A stretch of DNA of 31,969 nt from CAZCCC01 sp964497245 (lineage in GTDB: Bacteria > Patescibacteriota > Patescibacteriia > Buchananbacterales > UBA6539), in NCBI GenBank assembly GCA_964497245.1, contig CAZCCC010000013.1, positions 1-31,969 on the forward strand, read 5' to 3'. Made by a program: the position numbers and the translations under genes. The notes under the pieces are model-generated. The model was not told where the DNA came from and did not search any database. It saw only the letters and a list, made by a program, of their open reading frames with translations. Below are positions 21,927-29,588 of the stretch, in pieces. How positions within the stretch are numbered: the stretch's first letter is position 1; each line of letters opens with the position of its first letter.

Positions 21927-22478
21927 ATGATAAAGGTTGAAGTTATTGTTTGTTGCCCTCATTGCGGAGCAGAGAGTTTTAGAGGTATAGGAATAAATGA
22001 GGAAATTACAAAAGATTCTAACTTTTTATTTATGAATGAATGTTGTCCTTTTTGTGATGAGCCGATTTTAATTTATTGGCCTAAGTGTCGCAATTTAAGC
22101 AAATATGTTATTTTGCCACTTGACTCAGAAATTATTTCTTGTAGGTATTCAAAAGAAATTTTAGAGCATATTATAGAAGTGATTGAAGACTGGGAAAATC
22201 AGGCAGCAAATTCCATTAATGCATCAGAAATGGCAGGAGTTGGCGGTTATGATGATCTTGAGTCTGTTTTTGATGATGATTTTTTTCTTAATAATTTTGA
22301 TCAGGAGTTTTTCGCATCAGCTACCTGTGCTGAACTTGCAGAAATTATTATTTTAGAAGCTTTTGGCAAGCCTCCTGTCAGCAGGACCGATGTTGAATTT
22401 TTTTCTTTGCAATTAAGAGTAGCTATTGGCAAGAGGCATTGGACAGAAGAAAGAAAGATTGCTCTTCAAGATTTATAA
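21927..22478 (+). CDS. Zinc-ribbon protein of unknown function
   Basis: I do not recognise this 183-aa protein. CCPHCGAES (about residues 9-17) and CCPFCDEPI (about 39-47) form a probable four-cysteine zinc ribbon. A further Cys (KCRN) lies near residue 53. The middle (SEMAGVGGYDDLESVFDDDFFLNNFDQEFF) is strongly acidic and likely disordered. The end (SRTDVEFFSLQLRVAIGKRHWTEERKIALQDL) is helical. A clear ribosome-binding site (AAGGAGGG) precedes the ATG, and its own terminator follows, so it is a single-gene unit between two essential operons. A TATAAT at 21789-21794 could be its -10 box, with no convincing -35. Confidence 0.72.
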   Translation: MIKVEVIVCCPHCGAESFRGIGINEEITKDSNFLFMNECCPFCDEPILIYWPKCRNLSKYVILPLDSEIISCRYSKEILEHIIEVIEDWENQAANSINASEMAGVGGYDDLESVFDDDFFLNNFDQEFFASATCAELAEIIILEAFGKPPVSRTDVEFFSLQLRVAIGKRHWTEERKIALQDL

Positions 22479-22507
22479 AACCCCAAAATTTTATTTAAGG
22501 GGTTTTT
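22477..22507 (+). terminator. Terminator of the zinc-ribbon gene
   Basis: AAAACCCC (22477-22484) pairs with GGGGTTTTT (22499-22507), beginning inside the stop codon. In the other direction it can also serve gyrB, whose stop lies 26 bp away. Confidence 0.88.
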
Positions 22508-22532
22508 ATTAATAGCTAGAAAATAAAAAAAA

Positions 22533-24578
22533 TTAGATATCAAGATTTTTAACGTTTTTTGCATGGGCGTGGATAAATTGTTTTCGGGGAGCGACTTCCG
22601 AGCCCATCAGAATATCAAAGATTTCATCGGCCTTGGCGGCATCATGGGCGGTGACTTTTTTCATTACCCTTCTTTCAGGATCCATTGTTGTTTCCCAGAG
22701 TTGTTCAGGATTCATTTCACCCAAACCTTTGTAGCGCTGGATTGAAACTTTGTTTATTTTTTCAGATTTAGATTTGGAATCATTTTCCTCTGTTTCTTCT
22801 TCCGGATTTTCTTCCGGATTTTCTTCGACAATTTCTATTGAATTGTCTATTTTATTTTTCTTTTTGTACTCTTCCAGATCAGCGTCGCTATATAGCCAAG
22901 TAATTTCTTTGCCTTTTTTAGCGCTATAGAGGGGAGGCTGAGCGATAAAAAGGTGTCCACCGCGGATCAGTTCCGGGAAATAGCGGTAAAAAAGAGTCAA
23001 AAGCAAAGTCCTGATATGCGAACCGTCAACATCGGCGTCAGTCATAATTATAATCCTACTATATCTTAATTTTTCAATTTCGAATTGTTCGCCAATATTT
23101 GTGCCCATTGCAATAACAAGTGATTTAATTTCGTTGTTTGCAAGCATTTTATCAAGTCTGGCTTTTTCAACATTTAAAATTTTTCCGCGTAGCGGCAAAA
23201 TTGCTTGGAATTCGCGGTTTCTTCCTTGCTTGGCTGAACCGCCGGCGGAGTCTCCCTCAACTATATAAATTTCAGAAAGATTAGGATCGCGGCTTGAGCA
23301 GTCAGCCAGCTTACCTGGGAGAGTAAGTCCTTCCAATGCTCCTTTTCTTAAAACCGTTTCTCTTGCCGCTCTAGCTGCAATTCTGGCTTTTTGGGCCAAC
23401 ATGCATTTTCCGATTATTGCTTCAGCGTCTCTTGGGTGCTCTTCAAGCCAGGTGGTAAAAGTATCATATGTTACCGCATCAATAATTGGTTTTACTTCAG
23501 CGTTGCCAAGCTTCGCCTTAGTTTGGCCTTCAAATTGAGGGTTTTTTATTTTTATTGATATTATTGCTGTAAGGCCTTCGCGGGAATCTTCTCCGCTTAA
23601 GTTTTCGTCTTTTTCCTTCAGCATTCCTTGTTTTCTGGCATAATTATTTATGCTTCTTGTAAGCGCCGTCCGAAAACCGATTAAATGCATTCCGCCTTCC
23701 GGATTTGAAATGTTGTTGGCAAAGGCAAAAATGTTTTCATTATATTCATTGCCATACTGGAGGGCAATTTCAATTTTTGTCTCTTTTTCTTCTTTTTCAA
23801 TATAAAAAATATTTTCGTGCTTTGGCTCAATATTTTGGTTTAGAAATTTTATATATGAAGCGATTCCTCCTTCAAAATAAAAAGTATAGTCGGTTTTATT
23901 TTCAGGATTTCTATTATCTAAAACAATTATTTTTACACCTTTTGTTAAATAGGCTTGTTTTCGCAGATGATCTAAAATGGTTTCCAAATTGAATTCCAAA
24001 ACAGTAAAAATCGTCGGATCGGGTCTGAAAGTTATAGTAGTTCCCGTACCTGGCATTTTCCCTTGTGGTGCAACTTTTTTTAGCGGTTTTCCCTGTTTGT
24101 ATTCTTGCATCCAGATTTTACCATCCCGCTTTATTTCAGCTTTTGTGTATTCTGACAAGGCGTTGACAACCGATACTCCGACTCCATGAAGTCCGCCCGA
24201 TACTTTATAGCCACCCTCTTCACCGAATTTGCCTCCGGCGTGAAGTTTGGTCATTACCAATTCCAAGGCAGATTTTTTTTGTTGTTTGTGCATTTCAACG
24301 GGGATTCCCCGGCCGTTGTCAGAAACAGAAACCATATTATCAGGTAAAAGTTCAACAATGATTTCGTCGCAGTATCCGGCCATAGACTCGTCAATTGCAT
24401 TATCAACCACTTCCCAAACAAGGTGGTGAAGTCCTTCCGAAGCGGTATTTCCAATATACATTCCCGGCCTTTTTCTGACCGGCTCAAGACCTTCTAAAAC
24501 AGTTATATTTTTAGCGGAATATTCATTCTTGTCGGCCTGACCGGTATTTGCTTTTTTTGTCATTGAATTTTTAGGCAT
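22533..24578 (-). CDS. gyrB: DNA gyrase subunit B
   Basis: This 681-aa type IIA topoisomerase ATPase subunit works with GyrA to introduce negative supercoils. The GHKL ATPase has EVVDNAIDESMAGYCDEI, DNGRGIPVE and KLHAGGKFGEEGGYKVSGGLHGVG. The TOPRIM domain has EIYIVEGDSAGGSAKQGRNREFQAILPLRGKILNVEKAR and IIMTDADVDGSHIRTLLLTLFYRY. The end RYKGLGEMNPEQLWETTMDPE and PRKQFIHAHA is typical. An acidic insert of about 30 residues (around IVEENPEENPEEETEEND) interrupts the region after TOPRIM and looks like a flexible lineage-specific loop. gyrA is not in the window. ParE is the alternative; the sequence length and the GG-rich ATPase loop fit GyrB better. Confidence 0.94.
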   Translation of the reverse strand: MPKNSMTKKANTGQADKNEYSAKNITVLEGLEPVRKRPGMYIGNTASEGLHHLVWEVVDNAIDESMAGYCDEIIVELLPDNMVSVSDNGRGIPVEMHKQQKKSALELVMTKLHAGGKFGEEGGYKVSGGLHGVGVSVVNALSEYTKAEIKRDGKIWMQEYKQGKPLKKVAPQGKMPGTGTTITFRPDPTIFTVLEFNLETILDHLRKQAYLTKGVKIIVLDNRNPENKTDYTFYFEGGIASYIKFLNQNIEPKHENIFYIEKEEKETKIEIALQYGNEYNENIFAFANNISNPEGGMHLIGFRTALTRSINNYARKQGMLKEKDENLSGEDSREGLTAIISIKIKNPQFEGQTKAKLGNAEVKPIIDAVTYDTFTTWLEEHPRDAEAIIGKCMLAQKARIAARAARETVLRKGALEGLTLPGKLADCSSRDPNLSEIYIVEGDSAGGSAKQGRNREFQAILPLRGKILNVEKARLDKMLANNEIKSLVIAMGTNIGEQFEIEKLRYSRIIIMTDADVDGSHIRTLLLTLFYRYFPELIRGGHLFIAQPPLYSAKKGKEITWLYSDADLEEYKKKNKIDNSIEIVEENPEENPEEETEENDSKSKSEKINKVSIQRYKGLGEMNPEQLWETTMDPERRVMKKVTAHDAAKADEIFDILMGSEVAPRKQFIHAHAKNVKNLDI

Positions 24579-24643
24579 ATTTTACTTTTTATGTTTAATT
24601 ATTTTGAAACTGATTTTTAAATCAATAAAAATATAGGGATTGG

Positions 24644-24672
24644 CCTATAATGTCATAATTAAATGGATTCAA
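24644..24672 (-). promoter_or_regulatory. Possible gyrB promoter
   Basis: Leftward TTGAAT (complement of 24667-24672) and TATAGG (complement of 24644-24649) are spaced by 17 bp, leaving a leader of about 60 nt. The -10 box is imperfect. Confidence 0.35.
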
Positions 24673-24769
24673 ATTATAATGAATTTTGGCTATTTTTTAA
24701 TAATTTAATTATAGCAGGTATTGGAAATTTTTCAATATCCTATCTTAATAAATCAAAGACCCAGGCACT

Positions 24770-24797
24770 TTGAATTTGCTTTTGTTTATGGTATAAT
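24770..24797 (+). promoter_or_regulatory. Promoter giving a leaderless transcript of the 24806 gene
   Basis: TTGAAT (24770-24775), 16 bp, then a consensus TATAAT (24792-24797). The ATG at 24806 is only 8 bp past the -10 box, so the message should begin one or two bases before the start codon. No Shine-Dalgarno sequence exists. Confidence 0.6.
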
Positions 24798-24805
24798 TTT
24801 TATGT

Positions 24806-25672
24806 ATGTCAAAGCCTATGAATGAACCAAGTGATGTCAGTAATTTTCAGCTCAAAGCAAGTTATTGGTATGTTACCAATAAATTGAAGTTAAAAAAAAT
24901 CCTGATTATTTTTTTGGTTTTTTTTAATTTGGGAATTTACGGATTTGTCGGCTATGGCGTGACATTAGTTTTAATGAACGAAAATAATTTTAAAAATGAT
25001 TTGGCTTTTTTAACTGCAGACTTGATTGATTATCCATATTGGCGGCAAGTTCAAAAACCCAAAGATCTTCAAATCCTAGAATTTTATTCAACAGATGGCA
25101 GGGATAGAAAATATGATTTTACTGTTAAAATAAGAAATCCCAACCGTGATTATTCCGGTGAAACTGTGAATTTGGATCTTGCATTGGGCGGAGAAGTAAT
25201 CGGCAGCAAGCAGAGTTTCATTTTACCCAATGAAGAGAAATATTTCACTTTTTTTGGAAAAGAATTGGCTTCAGGTAGTCCTGAAATAAGAATTTCAAAG
25301 GTTTCTTGGAGGCGAGTTACTAAAATCAGGTTTGAAGAATTTTCAGCTCCTCGTTTAAGGTTTGAAGTATCGGATATTGAATACAAGCCGGCAACAGATT
25401 CAAGCCTAAAAGGAAAAATCCCTGTAAGCACTTTGAATTTTAAGATAAAAAATAATACCGGATACAGCTATTGGCAAGTTGGGATAAATATGATTTTATT
25501 GAGCGCTCAGCGAGTGGTCGGCGTTAATTATTTGACATTGGAAAGTTTTCTCTCCGGCCAGACAAGGGAAGTGGAAATGCGTTGGTATGAGAATCTGCCT
25601 TCTGTTAATCAATTTGAAATAATTCCGGAAATTGATATTTTAAACCCGGGTATTTACATGAGTGTTAGGTGA
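24806..25672 (+). CDS. Membrane-anchored protein of unknown function
   Basis: I do not recognise this 288-aa protein. About 30 polar residues precede one transmembrane helix (ILIIFLVFFNLGIYGFVGYGVTLVLM, about 32-57). The remainder, predicted outside, has two repeats of a beta-rich pattern (YDFTVKIRNPNRDYSGETVNLDLALGG and STLNFKIKNNTGYSYWQVGINMILL). Each resembles the FxxxVxNxxxx(W) strand pattern of FxLYD/immunoglobulin-like sandwich domains. The protein could be a surface scaffold or part of a cell-envelope complex. It ends with a TGA stop and a strong terminator follows. The message is probably leaderless. Confidence 0.72.
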   Translation: MSKPMNEPSDVSNFQLKASYWYVTNKLKLKKILIIFLVFFNLGIYGFVGYGVTLVLMNENNFKNDLAFLTADLIDYPYWRQVQKPKDLQILEFYSTDGRDRKYDFTVKIRNPNRDYSGETVNLDLALGGEVIGSKQSFILPNEEKYFTFFGKELASGSPEIRISKVSWRRVTKIRFEEFSAPRLRFEVSDIEYKPATDSSLKGKIPVSTLNFKIKNNTGYSYWQVGINMILLSAQRVVGVNYLTLESFLSGQTREVEMRWYENLPSVNQFEIIPEIDILNPGIYMSVR

Positions 25673-25700
25673 TTTTGATTATTTTTTAAATTAATATTAT

Positions 25701-25739
25701 AAAAAAGCTTATGACTTGCATCATAAGCGTGTTTTTTTA
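25701..25739. terminator. Bidirectional terminator between the 24806 gene and the ROK gene
   Basis: GCTTATGA (25707-25714) pairs with TCATAAGC (25721-25728). Six As precede the stem, and Ts follow it rightward, so convergent transcripts from both sides can end here. Confidence 0.9.
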
Positions 25740-25754
25740 TAACCTGGTGGCAGT

Positions 25755-26660
25755 TTAATCGTTAAAAAGCGAAGCTCCGCCAATAATTCCCGCATTTTGG
25801 CCTAAGCTCATAAGCTCAACTAATGGTCCTTTGTTCCAAGAATGGTTTTTTAACACCCGAAGCATTTCGGGAGAGAAAAGAGGCCAGGCTTTTGCCAAGT
25901 TGCCGCCTACAAGGATAATATCAGGAGCAATAGCCCCTTGAATCCAGCTGAGGGCAAATCCTAGGCACCTTCCAAAATATTCATAGGTGGCTATTGCCGC
26001 TTTGTCACCTCTAAGTGCCAACTCTTCAATTTTCTTCGGATCAAAATAATTAAGGTCTCTTTTTCCTGACCTTTCGGCATAGGATTGTTTAATTCCATTT
26101 GTTGAAACTTGTCTTTCTATTGTTTCACCGGATCTGTCTGCAGGCGGTAATTCAATTGGCGCTTTTGCCAGTTCCATGGCCATAAAATTTGCGCCGGTAT
26201 AAATTTCACCGTCAATAACCAGTCCGTGCCCAAAACCTGTTCCAAGGGTGCAGCCATAAACGATTCTATGGCCAACGCCAGCACCGGCACTACTTTCGCC
26301 ATAAACCATAAGATTGGCATCATTGTTGATTTTAACGGGCATGCCAATTAAGCTGCCAAGTTTTTCAGTCAAGTGGCAACCTCGCATTGTTGCCATGTTT
26401 GGAGTCTCGCCAATTACTCCTGTTTCAAAATTTGCCGGACCCGGAACACCGCCGCCCGCGCCAACAAATTCATAATCAGAATTTTTGCAGAGATCAATTA
26501 CTTGCTTTATTACCCCTGACATGACGCTTAAAATATGGTCTTGTTTCCATTCATGGTCAATTTTAGTCGTGTAAACCATTGTTAACAATTTGCCGTTTGC
26601 AACTGCTGCAGCCGAAAAATGACTGCCTCCAAGATCAAATCCAATTGCTGCCTTTTTCAT
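25755..26660 (-). CDS. ROK-family sugar kinase-like protein (zinc motif absent)
   Basis: This 301-aa ROK protein has an ASKHA-fold nucleotide site. GFDLGGSHFSAAAV is the phosphate-1 loop, AGGGVPGPANFETG is the sugar-binding loop, INNDANLMVYGES carries the catalytic Asp, and GCTLGTGFGHGLVIDGEIYTG is phosphate-2. ROK kinases phosphorylate glucose or related sugars on C6. In typical members an E-x-G-H and a CxCGxxGC zinc motif follow; here the region reads AMELAKAPIELPPADRSGETIE, so the His and all four zinc cysteines are missing while the Glu remains. Zinc-free ROK proteins exist, so activity is possible. Glucokinase is the default guess; substrate unknown. It has a good ribosome-binding site (AAAGGAAG), and the gene stands alone. 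Confidence 0.85.
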   Translation of the reverse strand: MKKAAIGFDLGGSHFSAAAVANGKLLTMVYTTKIDHEWKQDHILSVMSGVIKQVIDLCKNSDYEFVGAGGGVPGPANFETGVIGETPNMATMRGCHLTEKLGSLIGMPVKINNDANLMVYGESSAGAGVGHRIVYGCTLGTGFGHGLVIDGEIYTGANFMAMELAKAPIELPPADRSGETIERQVSTNGIKQSYAERSGKRDLNYFDPKKIEELALRGDKAAIATYEYFGRCLGFALSWIQGAIAPDIILVGGNLAKAWPLFSPEMLRVLKNHSWNKGPLVELMSLGQNAGIIGGASLFND

Positions 26661-26754
26661 TTGTGCTTCCTTTCATTTGGTAAAATGTGCAACATCCTTA
26701 ACTGTGCTGAAATTTTAAACAAAATTAAATTTAATGTCAATGCAAATACACAAT

Positions 26755-26785
26755 AAAAAACAGAGGCGGAATATTATCAGCCTCT
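26755..26785 (-). terminator. Terminator of the three-ribbon protein gene
   Basis: Leftward, AGAGGC and GCCTCT (26780-26785 with 26762-26767) form a stem followed by G and six Ts. It begins 7 bp past the stop codon of the gene at 26792-27121. Confidence 0.85.
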
Positions 26786-26791
26786 TTGTAA

Positions 26792-27121
26792 TCAGCCTTG
26801 GCAGGCTGTTTTTTGCTTTAGAAGTTCTTGCGGACAAATTAATGGCGTTGCGCATCTTAGACAATACTTTTGTTTTTTGGGATCAACAATTATCCCATTG
26901 CATTTTGGACATTTCCAAACCGATTCGGTGACTTCACCTCTGCGAAATGGCACTCTGCATTCCGGACAAAATTCTGGCCAAGGAATTCTATTTTCTCTTA
27001 TGGCCGTAATTAGAAATGATAAGTCAGCTTTGCAAGCTGAGCAATGTGATTTTGTAATGCGTCCGGGCAGAATAACCAAATGTTCGCTTTGAGGGTAAGT
27101 GGAAGAATTTTTTTTATCCAT
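26792..27121 (-). CDS. Multi-zinc-ribbon protein of unknown function
   Basis: This 109-aa protein carries four regularly spaced Cys pairs plus a late single Cys: HCSACKAD, FCPECRVPF, WKCPKCNGI and YCLRCATPL. They pair into about two zinc ribbons (first with second, third with fourth). The rest is short linkers with RKG-type basic residues. Such treble ribbons often bind nucleic acid or act as protein adaptors, but no family is recognised. It ends in TGA, which supports UGA being a stop in this organism. It is divergent from the GC-rich gene at 27378, and a terminator follows. Confidence 0.72.
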   Translation of the reverse strand: MDKKNSSTYPQSEHLVILPGRITKSHCSACKADLSFLITAIRENRIPWPEFCPECRVPFRRGEVTESVWKCPKCNGIIVDPKKQKYCLRCATPLICPQELLKQKTACQG

Positions 27122-27249
27122 TGAAATTTACCCTTTGCTTATTAAAGGAACAACTAACTGATTTTATGGCTAAGGCAATTGTATAATTTAAAAAAGACTT
27201 AGTCAATATTATTTTTTTGGCTAAATTATAATATTTTTATTTCTTGGTA

Positions 27250-27278
27250 TTGACTTTTTTTGTTTAATGTTGTATTAT
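27250..27278 (+). promoter_or_regulatory. Strong promoter of the GC-rich coiled-coil gene
   Basis: TTGACT (27250-27255) and TATTAT (27273-27278) are spaced by exactly 17 bp. Transcription should start near 27285, leaving a leader of about 93 nt. Confidence 0.75.
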
Positions 27279-27283
27279 GCAAA

Positions 27284-27377
27284 GTCAAATGGTTTGACAT
27301 TGTCCGGTTTTGTTTGCCGGGCAAAAAAAGGTTCCTTAAACTCAACGCCCTTTTTGGGCAAAAAAAGGAGAGTTGTC
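27284..27377 (+). promoter_or_regulatory. Structured 5' leader with three small hairpins
   Basis: Three hairpins follow one another: GTCAAA/TTTGAC (27284-27298), CCGG/CCGG (27304-27320) and GCCC/GGGC (27347-27359). The 13-bp word GGGCAAAAAAAGG occurs twice (27319-27331 and 27356-27368), and the second copy supplies the AGGAGAG ribosome-binding site. The leader resembles no riboswitch class I know. It may stabilise the message or set translation. Confidence 0.45.
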
Positions 27378-28538
27378 ATGACTCAGGATCAAGGACGTAG
27401 TCCAAAACAGCAGTCGCCGATTAATCGGCCTTCGGTAGAATACCGGACACTCGTTACAAAAGATGCGGTCAGGGTTGCTCCTGGCCGTGAAATTGACTTG
27501 ACCAGAGCGAAGGTAAGAACCCTTCGCTTCGGAGATGAGCGGATTGAAGCGGTTGTGGGAGTTGTTTTCGGCTCTCACGATCCCGGTGTGGTTGAGCACG
27601 TTGACATCCGTAGGGATGTCGTGGCGGCTCAGCAGGCTCTGGAAAAGGCCAGAGGGTCTCTCAAAGCGTTTGCTGATACACTGGAGAGACTCAACGAGAT
27701 GGGCGCCGAGACAGCTCAGATGGAGGGAATGGTGCAGCAAGCAGAGCTTGCCGTGTACGACGCCGAACAGGCGCTGATGTCGGCAATTGCTCTGCCGGCA
27801 GCGATTACCATTGAGCAATCCGGCAAAAAATTCTTTCGGGTCACTTTTTCAAATTCGAAAGGCAATTGGCCCGATCCCGATCTGGTGTATGACGTCATGG
27901 TGATTGAATGGCCCGCACCTTTCGGGAAAGACGGGACAACTGTGCTTCTCCCCATGTCCCGATTCACGATGGGCCGTGGCTGGATTGGGTTCTTTGCCGG
28001 AACCCAGACGTATCAACTCACTTTTTTGGCTGTCAGCGGCCAGCAGGGCAAGAATGTATGCGAGGCGCAGTTTGCTCTGCGCAACGCCGCAAACGTTGCC
28101 TATTTTGATGTTTTTGCCGATGGCGAAATCGGCTATGAGCGGGATGATTATTCCGCTACAGCCACGACTCGCATTGAGGCAGACCCAAAAGACCAACACC
28201 TCGCCACCAATTCAGTAGCCGAGGCATTGGTCAAGGCCGGCGGAGCAGAAGAAATCGGCAGCAGCCCTGCTGAAGTACCGGCCGAAAAACCCGATGGCAA
28301 GGATCGCCGCCATCACGACCGTGATGATGGTAATGACGGGCCCAAAAAGCCCCGTCGTCGCCGTCAGGGGCATGAAACTGAGGCCTCCATTGATGCCGAA
28401 ACTTCCGATGAAGAAGAAGTCGAGGCCATTGAGGCCGAAACCCCTGTTCCGGCTCCGGAAATTCCGGAAGCCGAACCAGTTGGAGAAGGCGTTATGGCCG
28501 CTGCTTTGGCAGCAGTGAAGGCTAACAACGCCTTCTAA
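27378..28538 (+). CDS. GC-rich coiled-coil protein with acidic, proline-rich tail; unknown function
   Basis: This 386-aa protein is not recognised. I place the start at the ATG at 27378 (MTQDQGRSPKQQSP) because AGGAGAG precedes it; a longer reading from 27267 would start before the predicted transcript. Residues about 70-150 (VVAAQQALEKARGSLKAF and ETAQMEGMVQQAELAVYDAEQ) form a helical or coiled-coil segment. A beta-rich segment with aromatic residues follows (FFRVTFSNSKGNWPDPDLVYDV, GRGWIGFFAGTQTYQLTF). The tail has a basic RRRR patch, runs of Glu and a proline-rich end (PVPAPEIPEAEP) and is probably disordered. No signal peptide or membrane span is seen. Codon use is clearly richer in G and C than in all neighbours. 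A strong promoter, a structured leader and a good terminator mark a highly expressed or recently acquired gene. Confidence 0.75.
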   Translation: MTQDQGRSPKQQSPINRPSVEYRTLVTKDAVRVAPGREIDLTRAKVRTLRFGDERIEAVVGVVFGSHDPGVVEHVDIRRDVVAAQQALEKARGSLKAFADTLERLNEMGAETAQMEGMVQQAELAVYDAEQALMSAIALPAAITIEQSGKKFFRVTFSNSKGNWPDPDLVYDVMVIEWPAPFGKDGTTVLLPMSRFTMGRGWIGFFAGTQTYQLTFLAVSGQQGKNVCEAQFALRNAANVAYFDVFADGEIGYERDDYSATATTRIEADPKDQHLATNSVAEALVKAGGAEEIGSSPAEVPAEKPDGKDRRHHDRDDGNDGPKKPRRRRQGHETEASIDAETSDEEEVEAIEAETPVPAPEIPEAEPVGEGVMAAALAAVKANNAF

Positions 28539-28567
28539 GCCTAGCAATAGGCTTACCCACAGATTTT

Positions 28568-28600
28568 AGAGCGAGGACTATTCGGTTCCCGCTCTTTTTT
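28568..28600 (+). terminator. Terminator of the GC-rich gene
   Basis: AGAGCG (28568-28573) with CGCTCT (28590-28595), plus an inner GGAC/GTTC stem, is followed by Ts to 28600. A smaller hairpin (AAGCCTA/TAGGCTT, 28537-28554) starts at the stop codon. The 28601-28813 stretch that follows is AT-rich with three TTATCT words and no gene. Confidence 0.9.
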
Positions 28601-28813
28601 ATTGGCGACGTAAGGCGATTGTCCAGCACCTATTTTACTGATATCATATATAAATTAAAAAATTATTTAACACTTTGATTAATTGATATGTAAAATAAGA
28701 TAAGAAAAATAAAAAATAATTATAATCTTGCTACTTATCTCGCTTATCTTGTTTATCTCTCTTGTATTATCTCGCACAATATCGTTCATTATGCTAAAAT
28801 ATAAACAGCTAAA

Positions 28814-28819
28814 TATAAT
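28814..28819 (+). promoter_or_regulatory. -10 box of the ABC exporter operon (possibly leaderless)
   Basis: A consensus TATAAT lies 8 bp before the ATG at 28828, the same geometry as at 24792. The -35 region at 17 bp is not recognisable, so the call is tentative. Confidence 0.4.
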
Positions 28820-28827
28820 CATATCTT

Positions 28828-29553
28828 ATGCCTCCTATTTTAATAAAAGCGACCGATTTAATAAAAAATTATTATACCGATGAAGTTGAAACAAAAGTTT
28901 TAAGAGGGGTTAGTTTTAAGATAGAAATCGGTGAGTTTGTTGCGATAATGGGTCCTTCCGGCTCAGGAAAATCAACCTTAATGCATATTTTGGGTTTTTT
29001 AGACAGAACAACAAGTGGTACTTATGAGTTTGACGGTAGAAATGTCACTGAATTTTCCGATGATGAATTGGCATTAATGAGGAATAAAAAAGTCGGTTTT
29101 ATTTTTCAGACATTCAATTTACTACCCAGAACTTCTGTTTTGGAAAATGTAAAATTGCCTTTGATATATTCGGGAATCTCCGGTCGCGAGATGAATAAAA
29201 GGGCCCATGATGCAATAAAAGCAGTAGGGCTTTATCATCGGCTTAATTATTTTTCCAATCAACTTTCCGGCGGGGAAAAACAACGGGTGGCAATTGCCAG
29301 AGCGCTAGTGAACGAACCAAAGCTTATTTTTGCCGATGAACCAACCGGCAATCTTGATTCAAAATCAGGAACTCAAATTATGCAGATTTTGGAAGATTTA
29401 AATGAAGAAGGAAAAACGATAATTTTAGTCACTCACGAACAGGATACCGCTGACCATGCCAAGCGCATAATAAAAATAAGGGACGGGCAGATTGTTGAAG
29501 ATAAAGAAGTTTCAGCCAGAAGATCGGTAAAGAACGGCGAATTAAGAAAATAA
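28828..29553 (+). CDS. ABC transporter ATP-binding protein (MacB/LolD type)
   Basis: This 241-aa ATPase powers a type VII (MacB-like) ABC system. Walker A is GPSGSGKST near residue 40, the Q-loop is FIFQTFNLLPRTSVLENVKLPL, the signature is QLSGGEKQR, Walker B is LIFADEPTGNLDS, and the switch His is in VTHEQD. The 14-residue FNLLPRTSVLENV stretch is typical of the LolD/MacB group, as is GYEFDGRN-like beta sequence. It lies 35 bp before the first permease. MacB/LolD-type systems move lipoproteins, peptides or drugs by mechanotransmission across the inner membrane; the substrate here is unknown. Confidence 0.94.
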   Translation: MPPILIKATDLIKNYYTDEVETKVLRGVSFKIEIGEFVAIMGPSGSGKSTLMHILGFLDRTTSGTYEFDGRNVTEFSDDELALMRNKKVGFIFQTFNLLPRTSVLENVKLPLIYSGISGREMNKRAHDAIKAVGLYHRLNYFSNQLSGGEKQRVAIARALVNEPKLIFADEPTGNLDSKSGTQIMQILEDLNEEGKTIILVTHEQDTADHAKRIIKIRDGQIVEDKEVSARRSVKNGELRK

Positions 29554-29588
29554 CAATTTTCAGAGGATTAATTGTTAATTATTGAGCA

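Noticed and set aside
25670..26794. UGA recoded to glycine (as in Gracilibacteria/Absconditabacteria)
   Set aside because: Two genes stop cleanly at TGA near terminators, and no long conserved frame in the window needs UGA read-through.
26793..26814. Hairpin CAGCCT/AGGCTG followed by six Ts on the plus strand
   Set aside because: It looks like a rightward terminator, but no rightward gene ends there. It lies within the 3' end of the leftward zinc-ribbon gene and is probably coincidental.
28601..28813. TTATCT words as a regulatory repeat of the ABC operon
   Set aside because: Three short AT-rich words in an AT-rich spacer are not beyond chance, and no symmetric operator could be identified.
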